From assembly GCF_016919705.1 (NCBI RefSeq), contig NZ_CP070372.1:1-64000 (forward strand): a DNA stretch of 64,000 bases. The letters are read 5' to 3'. Position numbers and translations under genes: made by a program. The notes under the pieces were generated by a model. The model was given only the letters and a program-made list of their open reading frames with translations, had not been told where the DNA came from and searched no databases. The DNA is from Paracoccus methylovorus. Its GTDB lineage: Bacteria > Pseudomonadota > Alphaproteobacteria > Rhodobacterales > Rhodobacteraceae. Below, in pieces: positions 1 through 9,043 of this stretch (position 1 is the stretch's first letter; each line of letters begins with the position of its first letter).

Positions 1-2
1 AC

Positions 3-998
3 CATCCGGTTGGGAGCGGTCCCTATCGGTTCGTTTCGGTCACCACCGGATCCGAGATCCGGCTGGAGGCGACCGAAAACCACTGGCGTGACGGCACGCC
101 GCGTTTCAAACGAGTAACGCTGAAGATGATCCCCGAGGAAGCCACCGGCATCGCCATGCTGATGACCGGTGCCGCCGATATTACTACGGTGGGCCGCGAC
201 AAGGTGGATGACATGCGCCAGGCGGGGCTGAAGATTATCCAGAAGACCAATGCGGCGATCATGAATTTCCGCCCGAACATGCAATGGACCTCGCCGGCTT
301 TCTCGGACATCCGATTCCGAAAGGCGTTGAACCTTGCAGTGGACAAGGATTCCGTGATGGCCAATATCTTCGAGGGGGAGGCCCGTCCCACGACGACATG
401 GCCGGGCAGCGTCATCAACGTGCTTGGCGAAGTGCCGGTCCTGACGCCCTATCCCTACGATCCGGACGAGGCGAAATGGCTGCTCAAGGATGCCGGTTTC
501 GAAGACTATAAATTCAAGGTACCTAGCTATCAGCGCCCGCTGGCACCGGAATTCCCGATGCTGGTCGAGGCGGTGGTGGGCTACTGGCAGGCCGTGGGGC
601 TGCAGCCGGTCATCTATAATACGGATTTCACCGTCTTCCAGGCTGATTGGCGGGCCGGGAAGGTTGAGGGAAATATCATGGGCACCGACGGCGTCACCGA
701 TCCCAGCCCCTATGACATCCTTGATGCGATGAAACTCTACATGCACTCCTCGTCGGGGCGGACCATCATCAAGGATCCGAAACTGGATGAGATTTTGGAT
801 AAGGCTTCGTCCAGCCTCGATCAGGCTGAGATCAATGGATTGCTGATCGCGGCCTATCAGAGAATCTACGACCAGTATTATTTCATCCCGCTATGCGAGG
901 TGAACGAAATCATCGCAACCACCCAACGAACTCCAGATTGGACGCCGGGTCAGTTGAGTGAGGAGCACCTGTTTTATGACCTGACCCGACAAGCCTAG
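3..998 (+). CDS. ABC transporter substrate-binding protein, peptide/nickel family 5 (C-terminal part)
   Basis: This is the C-terminal part of a periplasmic solute-binding protein of the SBP_bac_5 family (DppA/OppA type). The reading frame is already open at the left edge and shows the PVGSGPY motif, the family's usual PVGTGPY, at the very start. About 331 residues remain; family members are usually 500-550, so roughly a third lies outside the window. Such proteins capture peptides, opines, glycosides or metal complexes and deliver them to a two-permease, two-ATPase importer. The transporter genes are not downstream, so they either precede this gene or are absent. A perfect 12-bp hairpin follows the stop codon. 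The substrate cannot be named from sequence. Confidence 0.85.
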   Translation, partial: HPVGSGPYRFVSVTTGSEIRLEATENHWRDGTPRFKRVTLKMIPEEATGIAMLMTGAADITTVGRDKVDDMRQAGLKIIQKTNAAIMNFRPNMQWTSPAFSDIRFRKALNLAVDKDSVMANIFEGEARPTTTWPGSVINVLGEVPVLTPYPYDPDEAKWLLKDAGFEDYKFKVPSYQRPLAPEFPMLVEAVVGYWQAVGLQPVIYNTDFTVFQADWRAGKVEGNIMGTDGVTDPSPYDILDAMKLYMHSSSGRTIIKDPKLDEILDKASSSLDQAEINGLLIAAYQRIYDQYYFIPLCEVNEIIATTQRTPDWTPGQLSEEHLFYDLTRQA

Positions 999-1007
999 CT
1001 ACATCGC

Positions 1008-1039
1008 CGTTTCCGGCAGATCTGTAGCTGCCGGAAACG
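1008..1039 (+). terminator. Hairpin after the substrate-binding protein gene
   Basis: A perfect 12-bp inverted repeat (arms 1008-1019 and 1028-1039, loop of 8) starts 9 bases after the stop codon. There is no clear T-run. It is a likely transcript end or 3' stabilising structure. Confidence 0.7.
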
Positions 1040-1164
1040 AGGGGAAGGGCGGCGGAATCGGGTAGCGCGGTGGCGATGTCAGGCCGTCCGCTCGGCATCG
1101 TATGATCGTTGCCTGGCGTGTGATACCGCCGCTCTCGGGTGGCACAACCCAAAACCGGAATGAC

Positions 1165-2418
1165 ATGATGAAAGACAGCGCACAATCCCCCATCGGCCCG
1201 CAGCAAGCCCGGCCGGGGACCTTTAATGCCCTGCGTTACCGGAACTATCGCCTGTACTGGTTGGGAAATTTCGTATCCTTTACTGGTGACTGGCTGGATC
1301 AGATCGCATTGAACTGGCTGGTCATAACAACGACAGGCGATCCGGTGATGTTGGGGCTTGTCAATCTGGGCCGGGGGCTGCCCATCCTTCTATTTGCCAT
1401 TCTGGGTGGTGTGGTGGCTGACCGGATCGATCGGCGGCGTATGCTGATAACGACGCAGGCGGCTGCGATGATGGTGGCTATCGGACTGGCCCTGACTGTA
1501 GCCCTGTACGATTCCGCCATCTGGCTGATCATGATACTGGCCACTTGCCGCGGAACAATTGTGGCCTTCAATCAGCCTGCCCGGCAGTCCCTGATATACC
1601 AGCTTGTCCCGCGAGAGGCGATGACCAGCGCGATCTCGATGAACTCGATCACTATCAATATGGCCAAGATCATCGGCCCGCTGGCGTCGGCGGCGATTAT
1701 CGCCACGCTGGGGATTACCGCCTGCTTCATCGCCAATGCGGTCAGCTTCACCGTTGTGATGGCAACGCTGATGCTGATGGACCTGCCCGCCCAAGGGATC
1801 GTGCGGGAAAAAGAGCCATTTTTGGCCACGCTGACCGGTGGAATTTCCTATCTGCGGCGGGAACCGATCCTGCTCATGTTGGTGGCGGTCGCGCTGGTTC
1901 CGACCTTTTTCTGTCTGCCTTATCTGCAATTCCTTGCGGTCTTTGCAGCGCATGTCTTTGACGTCGGCGCTGCGGGCTTCGGCACGATGACGGCAATTGC
2001 AGCGGCCGGGTCGATCTTCGGGGCGCTGCTTTCCGCCCACCTGCAGCACGATGCGCGTCGGGGTTCTACCATGCTTCTGTTCATGGGGGGATTTGGCGTT
2101 GCCTTGGTGGCCTTTTCCTTGGCCCCCAGTTTCTATGCCGCAGCGCCCATCCTGTTTATAGCGGGGGCAATGCATATTGCCTATAACTCCTCGAACGCCA
2201 CGATCCTTCAGTTGACTGTCGATGACGCATACAGGGGCAGGGTGCTTTCGACGCTGTTCATGTCGCGCGGACTGCGGCCGCTTGGTATGGCCACCATGTC
2301 GTTGCTGTCGGTCTGGATAGGGCCGCGACTCGCAATGGGGCTGATGGCGACCGTCGTGGTGGTATTCGCGGGGGTGGTCTGGATGTTCATGCCGCGACTT
2401 CGTAATCTTACGATCTGA
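1165..2418 (+). CDS. MFS transporter, EntS/MFS_3-like exporter
   Basis: This is an inner-membrane major facilitator protein of about 417 residues with roughly 12 hydrophobic segments. The N-terminal part reads FNALRYRNYRLYWLGNFVS, and the loop between the second and third helices carries GGVVADRIDRRRML, the MFS motif A region. This layout is typical of the MFS_3 group, which contains the enterobactin exporter EntS and macrolide exporters. The open frame extends upstream to 1102, but the first 21 codons are arginine-rich and unlike the family. The paired ATG codons at 1165 and 1168 give the normal N-terminus. The LysR gene downstream might control it, although it lies 139 bases away on the same strand. 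The substrate is unknown. Confidence 0.85.
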   Translation: MMKDSAQSPIGPQQARPGTFNALRYRNYRLYWLGNFVSFTGDWLDQIALNWLVITTTGDPVMLGLVNLGRGLPILLFAILGGVVADRIDRRRMLITTQAAAMMVAIGLALTVALYDSAIWLIMILATCRGTIVAFNQPARQSLIYQLVPREAMTSAISMNSITINMAKIIGPLASAAIIATLGITACFIANAVSFTVVMATLMLMDLPAQGIVREKEPFLATLTGGISYLRREPILLMLVAVALVPTFFCLPYLQFLAVFAAHVFDVGAAGFGTMTAIAAAGSIFGALLSAHLQHDARRGSTMLLFMGGFGVALVAFSLAPSFYAAAPILFIAGAMHIAYNSSNATILQLTVDDAYRGRVLSTLFMSRGLRPLGMATMSLLSVWIGPRLAMGLMATVVVVFAGVVWMFMPRLRNLTI

Positions 2419-2557
2419 GCCTGCGTCGGGAGGCCGCAGCCAATACTCGCTCCGGTGCGGTATATGTTGATTTGCATTATTGAGAACACGTCATTTGCCC
2501 GAGTGAGATCATCAGAATCCGTCGCACTCCGCTTTTCTCGCAAGGGGAGGTTGTACC

Positions 2558-3751
2558 GTGCACTACCCAACAACAGTGAGCCTGCGTAACTTGCGTATCT
2601 TCGCGCATGCTGCCGACCTGCAAAACCTACGCCGTACCGCCGAGGTTCTCTCCATGTCGCAGCCGGCCGTGACGCAGGCCATCACCCGGCTGGAGGAGGA
2701 GTTGGACTGCCAACTGTTCGACCGCAACTCTGCCGGCAGTCTAATGCGACCCGAAGGTCGGGTGCTGGCCCGGCGTACGGAATTGATGTTCCAGCAGATC
2801 GAGGCGGCATTGGGGGAATTCGGCGTTCCGGTCAGGCGCGCCGACACGGCAACCTACCAGATCACCCGGTCGCAGATCCGCGCCCTGACAGAAATCGCGC
2901 GCTCAATATCTTTCGCCGATGCAGCGCGCAAGGCGGGACTTTCGACCGTTGCATTGCACCGCGCTGCGCGTGATCTTGAGCGCAATCTGGGCAAGCAGGT
3001 GTTCGTCGCCGGCCAATCCGGCTTTGTCGCCACACGCAATGCCGAACAACTGGCCCGCCGACTTGCGGTGGCGCTACGCGAGATCGACTGGGCCGTGGAT
3101 GAAATCGCCCAGGTTCGCGGCCATAGGGGTGGCACCTTGCGCCTTGGTGCGATGCCGCTGGCAGGAGGGTTCCTGCTGGGCCGCGCGTTGGACGAGATCA
3201 TGCGGCATTATCCTGCCATGCATGCAGTCGTGCACACGGCGGATGCGCGCGAACTGACGACGCGTTTACGGCGTGGTGATCTGGATATCGTGGTGGGAAT
3301 GAACCGCCCGCAGCTGGAAACCGACGATGTGGTGCAGGAACCGATGGTCTTTTCACCCTTCGTCGTGATCGCACGGCGAGACCATCCGCTGACCCGCAAG
3401 ACAGAGGTGTCGCTTGACGATCTGTCCGAGTTCGACTGGATCGCACCGACTTTTGGTTCAACCCGGCGGGGAGTATTCAACAGCCTGTTCGCGCGGATGT
3501 CGAAGCCGCCGATCCCAAAGGTCGAGACCAATTCTCTGACAACGATCCGCACCCTGATGTCGGTCAGCGACCGGTTGACCATGATAACCCGTTTCGAATT
3601 CGAGTTCGAACATGGTGTAGCTGATTTTCAGATATTGCCGTTCGAGCAGATCACCGAAGGCAATGCAATCGGCGTCATTCAGCGGCGCAACTGGCAACCA
3701 ACCGCATTGCATTTAAAGTTTCTGGACATCCTCCGACAGCAGACGACGTGA
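2558..3751 (+). CDS. LysR-type regulator with two tandem HTH domains
   Basis: This is a LysR-family transcription factor of 397 residues, about 100 longer than usual. A typical winged HTH lies at residues 8-68 (LRIFAHAADLQNLRRTAEVL, then SQPAVTQAITRLEEEL). A second HTH-like segment follows at about 102-165 (RALTEIARSISFADAARKAG, then STVALHRAARDLERNLGKQVF). The effector-binding domain starts near residue 190 with RGGTLRLGAMPLAGG. The second HTH accounts for the extra length. The start is preceded by an AAGGGGAGG ribosome-binding site. It could act on the MFS gene upstream or on the porin downstream; neither link is shown by the sequence. Confidence 0.88.
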   Translation: MHYPTTVSLRNLRIFAHAADLQNLRRTAEVLSMSQPAVTQAITRLEEELDCQLFDRNSAGSLMRPEGRVLARRTELMFQQIEAALGEFGVPVRRADTATYQITRSQIRALTEIARSISFADAARKAGLSTVALHRAARDLERNLGKQVFVAGQSGFVATRNAEQLARRLAVALREIDWAVDEIAQVRGHRGGTLRLGAMPLAGGFLLGRALDEIMRHYPAMHAVVHTADARELTTRLRRGDLDIVVGMNRPQLETDDVVQEPMVFSPFVVIARRDHPLTRKTEVSLDDLSEFDWIAPTFGSTRRGVFNSLFARMSKPPIPKVETNSLTTIRTLMSVSDRLTMITRFEFEFEHGVADFQILPFEQITEGNAIGVIQRRNWQPTALHLKFLDILRQQTT

Positions 3752-4323
3752 TCGGCCGGGATAGGAGGTGCCTGCGATCTGACCGGCCGTCAGTAGTGCC
3801 GGATATTCTGCTCTGCGCCAGCGGTCACTCCCAGAGGGCTTGCAGTTTTCAGCCGCCGCTCGGATAGCGCTGAACAGACACTCGTCATCCCGCCCAGACA
3901 CCTTCACTTTGCATAGGCAGAGATGAATGAGCTTTCCCAAACCATATCGGGTTGGGCAGGTTCTTTAGCAACCAGTCAAGTGCAATATTTAATATCCTGA
4001 ATATTATTTGTGCAAAAAATTCCGAACTGCGTGGCATCACTTCCGGTAAGAATGTCTGAGCACTCGGTGGGGTGTAAAAACTATAAATCATGCCTGCGCG
4101 GACATTAACATGAATTCAACCGACTCCGCTAAGGAGTTATAATCCGATGCAAAAATGCAGGGGAGGTTTATTCTAAACGCGGTTTCTTGAAAGCTGCGAG
4201 ATCCACAAAATAGTCTGCAAGAAAATATAAAGATAATCGTCAAATTCTTCCAGGTGCCAGCGCGAGAAAATATCGGCGCTGAGGGATTTGGCGTGCCTTC
4301 ATGTAGAAAAGAGGAGAGTTCTC
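3752..4323. other. AT-rich intergenic stretch before the porin gene
   Basis: This stretch holds 572 bases with no convincing gene. Its right half is clearly richer in A and T than the rest of the window. A perfect TATAAT lies at 4138-4143, just after a small inverted repeat (ACTCC/GGAGT, 4123-4137), and may be a promoter for the porin, though no good -35 element sits at the right distance. The length suggests a long regulated leader or a small RNA gene, but nothing specific was recognised. Confidence 0.4.
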
Positions 4324-5286
4324 ATGAATAAAAGCGTAATAGCGATGGCTGCGCTTGTGCTTTCAACGGGAGGAGCCGTTGCGGATGTGAAGATATCCGG
4401 CTTTGGCCGCACAGGTCTATTCTACTATGAGAATGGCCATCGTACTGGGGGCGGCAACAGCACGCAAGTATCTTCGCGGCTAAGATTTATTGTCAATGCG
4501 ACGACAATCACGGATAGTGGTGTAAAGTTTGGGGCCCGCTTTCGTTGGCAGTGGGATCAGGGCGATGCTGCAATGTCCAGCGGTAGCCCGCCCTCTATCT
4601 ACGCCGCTTTCGACCATGTTACGGTTTATGTCGGGAACGTGCCAACCGCCTTTGATTCCGCAAATTTGCTAAAGGCATCACAAATGGGGATCTATGATCG
4701 TTCTGAAGGTGGAGATCCGCTGGGAGATTTCTTCTCTTTTGAAAACAAATCCTACAGGGGCCGTGTAAATCGTGTTGGCCTTGCTGTCGAGTACGAGGCC
4801 GGGAGCCTTGTTGCGCGGGCATCCTTTGTAAATCCAGATCAAACTGGAAACAACGAAGATGGCATCGGATTTGAAGAGGAACTTGGCGCGTCACTGGACT
4901 ATGCTTGGGATAACGGCTTGAGTTTATCAACCGCGGCAGTCTTTAATGGATCAGGATATAAGGACAATGATCAATATTTTGTGGGTGCTCAATTCGCAGT
5001 GAATGATAACGCTCGTGTGGGGATGAACTTCATAAACAATGGAAGTATTACCGAGTCCGATGATCTTGGACAAACATTGGTTCTATATGGAAATCTTGCT
5101 TGGAAGTCGGTAAGCTTTGATGCTTATGTTGCGAATAATGATGGCGACTGGAGCGGTAAGACGACCGATCAGGCCTACGGTATTGGCGTGAATTATGACC
5201 TGGGCGGCGCTCGTCTTGCTGCATCCTTACAGCGCGATTATAGTGAGTTGTTAAGCATCGACACAGGCGTCAGGTTTAGTTTTTAA
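4324..5286 (+). CDS. Outer-membrane porin (Rhodobacter/Paracoccus type)
   Basis: This is a predicted 16-stranded general diffusion porin of 320 residues in the outer membrane. It starts with a signal peptide (MNKSVIAMAALVLSTGGAVA) followed by DVKISGFGRTGLFY, and ends in VRFSF with the terminal phenylalanine needed for outer-membrane assembly. Alternating hydrophobic strands rich in glycine and aromatic residues run throughout. The ATG at 4324 is chosen because it follows a GAGGAG ribosome-binding site and begins the signal peptide. The gene has lower GC and different codon use from its neighbours and is bordered on the right by insertion-sequence remnants, which suggests acquisition by transfer. 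Strict pore selectivity cannot be read from sequence. Confidence 0.88.
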   Translation: MNKSVIAMAALVLSTGGAVADVKISGFGRTGLFYYENGHRTGGGNSTQVSSRLRFIVNATTITDSGVKFGARFRWQWDQGDAAMSSGSPPSIYAAFDHVTVYVGNVPTAFDSANLLKASQMGIYDRSEGGDPLGDFFSFENKSYRGRVNRVGLAVEYEAGSLVARASFVNPDQTGNNEDGIGFEEELGASLDYAWDNGLSLSTAAVFNGSGYKDNDQYFVGAQFAVNDNARVGMNFINNGSITESDDLGQTLVLYGNLAWKSVSFDAYVANNDGDWSGKTTDQAYGIGVNYDLGGARLAASLQRDYSELLSIDTGVRFSF

Positions 5287-5349
5287 ATCCAGGGCATGGG
5301 GCGGATAGGTGATGTTGATATCACGCCCCCAAGGTGATCTATGTACCAG

Positions 5350-5520
5350 TGTCAGCTGACTGCCGCACCAAACCCGCGAGCAGAAGTGACCACGAACCCG
5401 TTCTGCACTGGCTTGCCGGGATCGATGCAATGCCACTCGACGCCGTTTCCGTTGGCCCATTGCAGGAAGGCCTTGCTGGTGATCTCGGTCCCGTAGTCGT
5501 CGGGGATAAGCGCTGCAGAG
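5350..5520 (-). mobile_element. IS3-family transposase fragment (rve/DDE domain remnant)
   Basis: On the minus strand a short stretch reads DDYGTEITSKAFLQWANGNG followed by VEWHCIDPGKPVQNGF. This matches the end of the integrase core of IS3-family OrfB proteins, usually DNGTELTS...W...VEWHYIAPGKPMQNGF. The normal SDNGTE has become DDYGTE, and the frame runs into unrelated sequence just after QNGF. Neither OrfA nor terminal inverted repeats were found. It is a dead remnant, about 45 residues long, lying between the porin and an IS21 remnant. Confidence 0.75.
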
Positions 5521-5689
5521 AGGTCATGGCCACGCGCGTAGCCCTCAGATAGCGCAGCGGGTGGCCATGACCGGGTCTTGGGTCTCAACAGTGGTCTTGC
5601 AGAACCACGCCGCTGAAGAGACCGGTTATGATCACCAATCACTTTGCTGCCGCGACCGTGCTGGTCGCCATCCCGCACGGTCGTCTGGC

Positions 5690-6620
5690 CGGAAGCGTCG
5701 CCGATGTCTGGGCCGAGAAGCAGGCTGCGCTGATGCCGGTGCCGCCTGCCTGTGACGGGTTCGTCGAGCAGGGCAAGCGCGTCTCGCCCACCTGCCTGAT
5801 CAGCTTCGAACGCAATCGCTATAGTGTTCCGGCGTCATTCGCCAATCGCCCCGTCAGCCTGCGTGTCTATCCCGAACGGCTGATCATCGCCGCCGAAGGT
5901 CAGGTCCTGTGCGAGCATGCGCGGCGGATCGATCCTCACACCAACTGCCGCGAACGATCTATGACTGGCGGCATTATCTGACTGTGATCCAGCGCAACTC
6001 CGGCACCCTCAGGAATGGCGCACCGTTCGCCGAACTACCAGCAGGCTTCAGGCAACTGCAGGAGCGGATGCTGCGATGACCCGGCGGCGACCGAGAAAGG
6101 GTCGACATCCTTGCTCTGATCTTGCTCTATAACGAGCACGCCGTGCTGACCGCAGTGAGCTGGCTCTTGCCGAAGGCGTCGCGACCAAAACCCATGTGCT
6201 GAACATCCTGCACCGCATAATTGATGGCAAAACCAACGACGGGCCGCTTGTCGACACACCAAAAGTGCTAGATGCTGCACCGCGAGCCCAAGGCCAATGT
6301 CGGCGGCTCACAATGATCTGCGCGTCCGCAACACCAGAGGCCGCCATCCCGCCAGCGGCGCCGTCATCATTATGCTCCGCAGCCTCAAAATGCACGGGAT
6401 GGCCCAGGCTGTGACCGATCTGATCGAGCAAGCCGCGCCCGCATTTGATGCTGCCGTGCCGATCCTGACCCGACTGCTGAAGGCCGAGACGGCTGAACGC
6501 GTAGTCCGCTCCATCGCTTATCATATGAAGGCAGCGGGCTTTCCGGCCTACAAGGATCTGCCCAGATGCGACTTCTCGAACAACGGCCAGAATATAACGG
6601 TGTTCGTGGGCTGCTATCGC
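5690..6620 (+). mobile_element. Decayed IS21-family element (istA C-terminus and istB N-terminus)
   Basis: From about 5690 a frame reads KRVSPTCLISFERNRYSVPA then SFANRPVSLRVYPERL, typical of the C-terminal part of the IS21 transposase IstA. It continues in another frame as YDWRHYLTVIQRNSG and RNGAPFAELPAGFRQLQERM, then breaks up through several stops. At 6372 a second frame starts MLRSLKMHGMAQAVTDLIEQ, the normal N-terminus of the helper ATPase IstB. IstB lacks about 25 residues after FPAYKDLP, resumes at RCDFSNNGQNITVFVG, and stops before the Walker A motif. No terminal repeats were identified. The following bases to 6854 show nothing I recognise. Confidence 0.82.
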
Positions 6621-6854
6621 CTTACGCAGGTCCAGCCCGCCGCGCAGGCCACGCCCCCTTCCGTCCTATTCAGATCGACAATGGCAAGCTTGAGAAAACC
6701 GACCATTCCTTCGATGAGGCGATGGGGCAGTGACAAACGCCCTGAGCCGGCAATTCACGGGTGCGAATATGCCGGGTTGCCGCGCGGTTTATGCGCACGC
6801 CCGGCCCCAGGGATCGACGTTGCTGACCGACAGGTGTATCGGCCAGCATGTCGT

Positions 6855-7535
6855 TCAGTGCGCCAGCATCTCCTTGGCGACCTGTTCTCCGGTCAGATCT
6901 GCCGGATAATAGGTTGGCCAATGGGTCACTTCCTCCAGAAGGACCTGGCGATCATCGCCCCAATAAAGATGATAATGTCCGGACTTCGCGGGTGCGATTA
7001 TGTGGTCGCTGAACTGGATGAACGCCGGCGCCGCCTCGTCGCCAGAGACTTTCCTGAAAACGTAGCGCACCCCACGATTGCCCTTTTCATACGTCAGGAT
7101 CTCGTGGCCGTCTGACTGATATTGCCCTGCCACTGTGCTGTCGGCGTCAGAGAACTCGACCCGGTCGCCCTCGATGACGATACGGTTGGTATCGGTTTTG
7201 TAGCCGGTTTCGTAATAGGCGCGATATTCCTCTGCCGTCTTGTCGCCGTGCTCAGCCTTGTGCGCCATGACACCGTCTAAGGTGCCATCCTGAAGATAAG
7301 GATAGACCGACTGCCAGTTGCCGGCCCAATCACTAAGCTCTCGTGGTTTGACTTGCTCATTCTCGAAGTAGCCCTCGCTGATGGAACCTTTCGCATCATG
7401 ATCGTGTGAATGGCTATGGCTATGGTCATGGCCTTCAGCCGCTGTGGCCCCGGTTTCGTGGGCCGAGACGCCGCTTGCTCCAAGGGCCAGCGCGAACACT
7501 AGGGCCCCCAGCCGCTGCAGTTTGATGTTTTGCAT
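6855..7535 (-). CDS. zinT: ZinT-type periplasmic metal-binding protein
   Basis: This 226-residue exported protein belongs to the ZinT/YodA family, which buffers zinc (or cadmium) in the periplasm and passes it to zinc importers when zinc is scarce. A signal peptide ends near SGVSA. A histidine-rich segment (HDHSHSHSHDHD, about residues 36-47) follows, then the lipocalin-like ZinT domain from ELSDWAGNWQSVYPYL to VTHWPTYYP near the end. The conserved HYHLYWGD motif lies near the C-terminus. The gene stands alone on the minus strand. A Zur-like palindrome lies 92 bases upstream of the ATG, so zinc-starvation induction is likely. A remnant of a COG0523 GTPase lies on the far side of that box. Confidence 0.92.
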   Translation of the reverse strand: MQNIKLQRLGALVFALALGASGVSAHETGATAAEGHDHSHSHSHDHDAKGSISEGYFENEQVKPRELSDWAGNWQSVYPYLQDGTLDGVMAHKAEHGDKTAEEYRAYYETGYKTDTNRIVIEGDRVEFSDADSTVAGQYQSDGHEILTYEKGNRGVRYVFRKVSGDEAAPAFIQFSDHIIAPAKSGHYHLYWGDDRQVLLEEVTHWPTYYPADLTGEQVAKEMLAH

Positions 7536-7626
7536 TCGGTGACTGTCCTTCTTTGATGAGGTGATGAGCGGTGCGATGGCGATTTCGAATCCTCTTGCTT
7601 TCCGCCGCAGCGTTCATCTAGGAATA

Positions 7627-7641
7627 TGTTATGTGATTACA
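7627..7641. promoter_or_regulatory. Candidate Zur box
   Basis: TGTTATGTGATTACA is a 6-3-6 palindrome with one mismatch (TGTTAT facing ATTACA; ATAACA would be perfect). It matches the general TGTTATA/TATAACA pattern of alphaproteobacterial zinc-uptake regulator sites. It lies between zinT and the COG0523 remnant, as expected for a shared zinc-responsive control region. Confidence 0.6.
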
Positions 7642-7675
7642 TCACTAATGCACAAGACATGAACGCCATATTTTT

Positions 7676-7755
7676 GCAAACTGTCCGCCGCCCTCCCGTC
7701 GCGGTGCTGTCCGGTTTTCGGGGCTGGAAAGACAACGCTGCTTAACTATGTCCTG
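7676..7755 (+). pseudogene. Remnant of a COG0523 (CobW/ZNG1-like) GTPase P-loop
   Basis: The DNA encodes PVAVLSGF in one frame and then, after a frame change, FGAGKTTLLNYVLT. Together these are the start of a COG0523 GTPase (PVxVLSGFLGAGKTTLLNxVL), a family that includes zinc-transfer chaperones. Nothing of the remaining 300 or so residues follows. The next bases read TPGEWVLVRPDGYVA and, shifted, ILTGDNKALLDSFLAAAGL. That resembles the C-terminus of an FAD aromatic hydroxylase, but weakly. The stretch 7756-8157 holds no intact gene. Confidence 0.55.
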
Positions 7756-8157
7756 ACAGTGGCCTATGGTCTGACGCCTGGCGAATGGGTGCTGGTCCGT
7801 CCCGACGGCTATGTGGCCCGCGATCCTGACCGGAGACAACAAAGCCCTGCTCGACAGTTTCCTCGCAGCCGCGGGCCTGCCGGGCGACCACGGACTTCGG
7901 ACGTGAATCGCATTACGTCGACCGTGCTGGCAAGGAGGCCTGAAAGGGTAGGGCGACCCGCTTCTACCACCGGACCGCCCATATACAGAAGATCGGACGC
8001 TCTCGAGTAGACCGCTTTCCCTCAGCCGCTTGGCTGCTACAAGAAACATACTGATAGCAAGGCGCGCATGATCTTCCGACGCCATCACGGCGCCAAGATT
8101 GAAATCCGAACGCCGAACTGTCACACCGAGGTTGCCGATTACATGTCTTGGATCGTG

Positions 8158-8643
8158 ATGAACCTTAAGATTGCGACTATCGCACTACTTGCCTGTGGTT
8201 ATGCCAACCTGGCCTTTGCCGAATGTGGTGCGGGATTCAGACGGGCGTTCTCTTGTGAAATACCCGAGTACAATGCCCATATAGAGCTTTGCTGGAATGA
8301 TGAATTCCAGATGGAATATAACTATTACGCGGAGGGCGAATGGGAACTGACGTTTCGTCCGAAAGGCTGGGAGCTGGTCTGGAAGCCTGTCCGCGGGGTT
8401 ACATCATCTGCGACAGGCATGGCGCTGTCCAATAATGGAACCTACTATGTCTTGTTTGTGGATGATCGCCTGTATTGGCCGGAGACCGACGGTCGGTTGA
8501 GCCCGTCGCCGAATCCTGCCGTATTGCAGGTATATTCGAGCCACCAGAGTATGAAAGATCCCGAAAATGACCGTCCCGTTGTGCGTCGGGTGTGCCAGCC
8601 TGATACGATCTCTGTTGCCGATGATTTTGCCCCTGCGCCGTAG
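8158..8643 (+). CDS. Small secreted protein of unknown function
   Basis: This is a predicted exported protein of 161 residues that I do not recognise. It begins with a clear signal peptide (MNLKIATIALLACGYANLAF, then A), and the mature part starts ECGAGFRRAFSCEIP. It carries several cysteines and many aromatic residues, and the C-terminal part is proline-rich. The ATG at 8158 is preferred because it begins the signal peptide; ATGs at 8143 and 8068 are in frame. The following DNA encodes the start of a similar protein (CTPPFATLFECKILERDQRV against CGAGFRRAFSCEIPEYNAHI), so the gene appears to have been duplicated. It lies inside a zone of decayed mobile DNA. Confidence 0.6.
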   Translation: MNLKIATIALLACGYANLAFAECGAGFRRAFSCEIPEYNAHIELCWNDEFQMEYNYYAEGEWELTFRPKGWELVWKPVRGVTSSATGMALSNNGTYYVLFVDDRLYWPETDGRLSPSPNPAVLQVYSSHQSMKDPENDRPVVRRVCQPDTISVADDFAPAP

Positions 8644-8961
8644 GATCGATATATCAAAAAGCGCCCTGCGATCGTGCCTGAGCGTAGGGATAATGGCTGT
8701 GACCTTGGGAGTCGCGTTTGCAAATTGCACACCGCCGTTCGCCACGTTGTTCGAATGCAAGATTCTGGAACGTGATCAGCGAGTAGAATTCTGCTGGAGG
8801 CTACACCGGGCGCGGCTTCGATCTATTATGTTCTGAATGAGCAAATCTCGGAACAGGCGCGGGATGTTCTGGCCATCGCGATCGGGGGTGATAAGGACGA
8901 GAGTTCTTTGCTGGCAGGTGCCGTGGGCGTCATTACCGCCGATTGTGTCGTGATAGCATGA
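8621..8961 (+). pseudogene. Broken paralogue of the upstream secreted protein
   Basis: An ATG at 8621 opens MILPLRRRIDISKSALRSC and continues to a signal-like MAVTLGVAFA, then NCTPPFATLFECKILERDQR and VEFCW. This parallels the upstream gene, which has AFAECGAGFRRAFSCEI and then IELCW. The frame then meets a stop at 8834-8836. A different frame opens near 8791 with LLEATPGAASIYYVLNEQIS and runs to a TGA at 8959-8961. A frameshift near 8790 would join the two. The pair is best read as a tandem duplicate that has lost function; the second half could instead be unrelated. Confidence 0.45.
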
Positions 8962-9043
8962 ATACAGTTCCCGGCGCGTTTTCGCGCCGGGAATGACAGC
9001 ACAGCGTTTCCCGGGGGTGGCCGGGGTTGCCTGCCATGTGCGT

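Noticed and set aside
4147..4176. Nine-codon frame after a GGAG-like sequence in the porin leader
   Set aside because: Too short and without conserved context; noted only as a possible leader peptide.
5628..5981. 117-codon plus-strand frame
   Set aside because: It is the C-terminal piece of a broken IstA, not a separate gene.
6297..7115. 272-codon plus-strand frame
   Set aside because: Only its first third resembles IstB; the rest is antisense to zinT. It is treated as part of the IS21 remnant.
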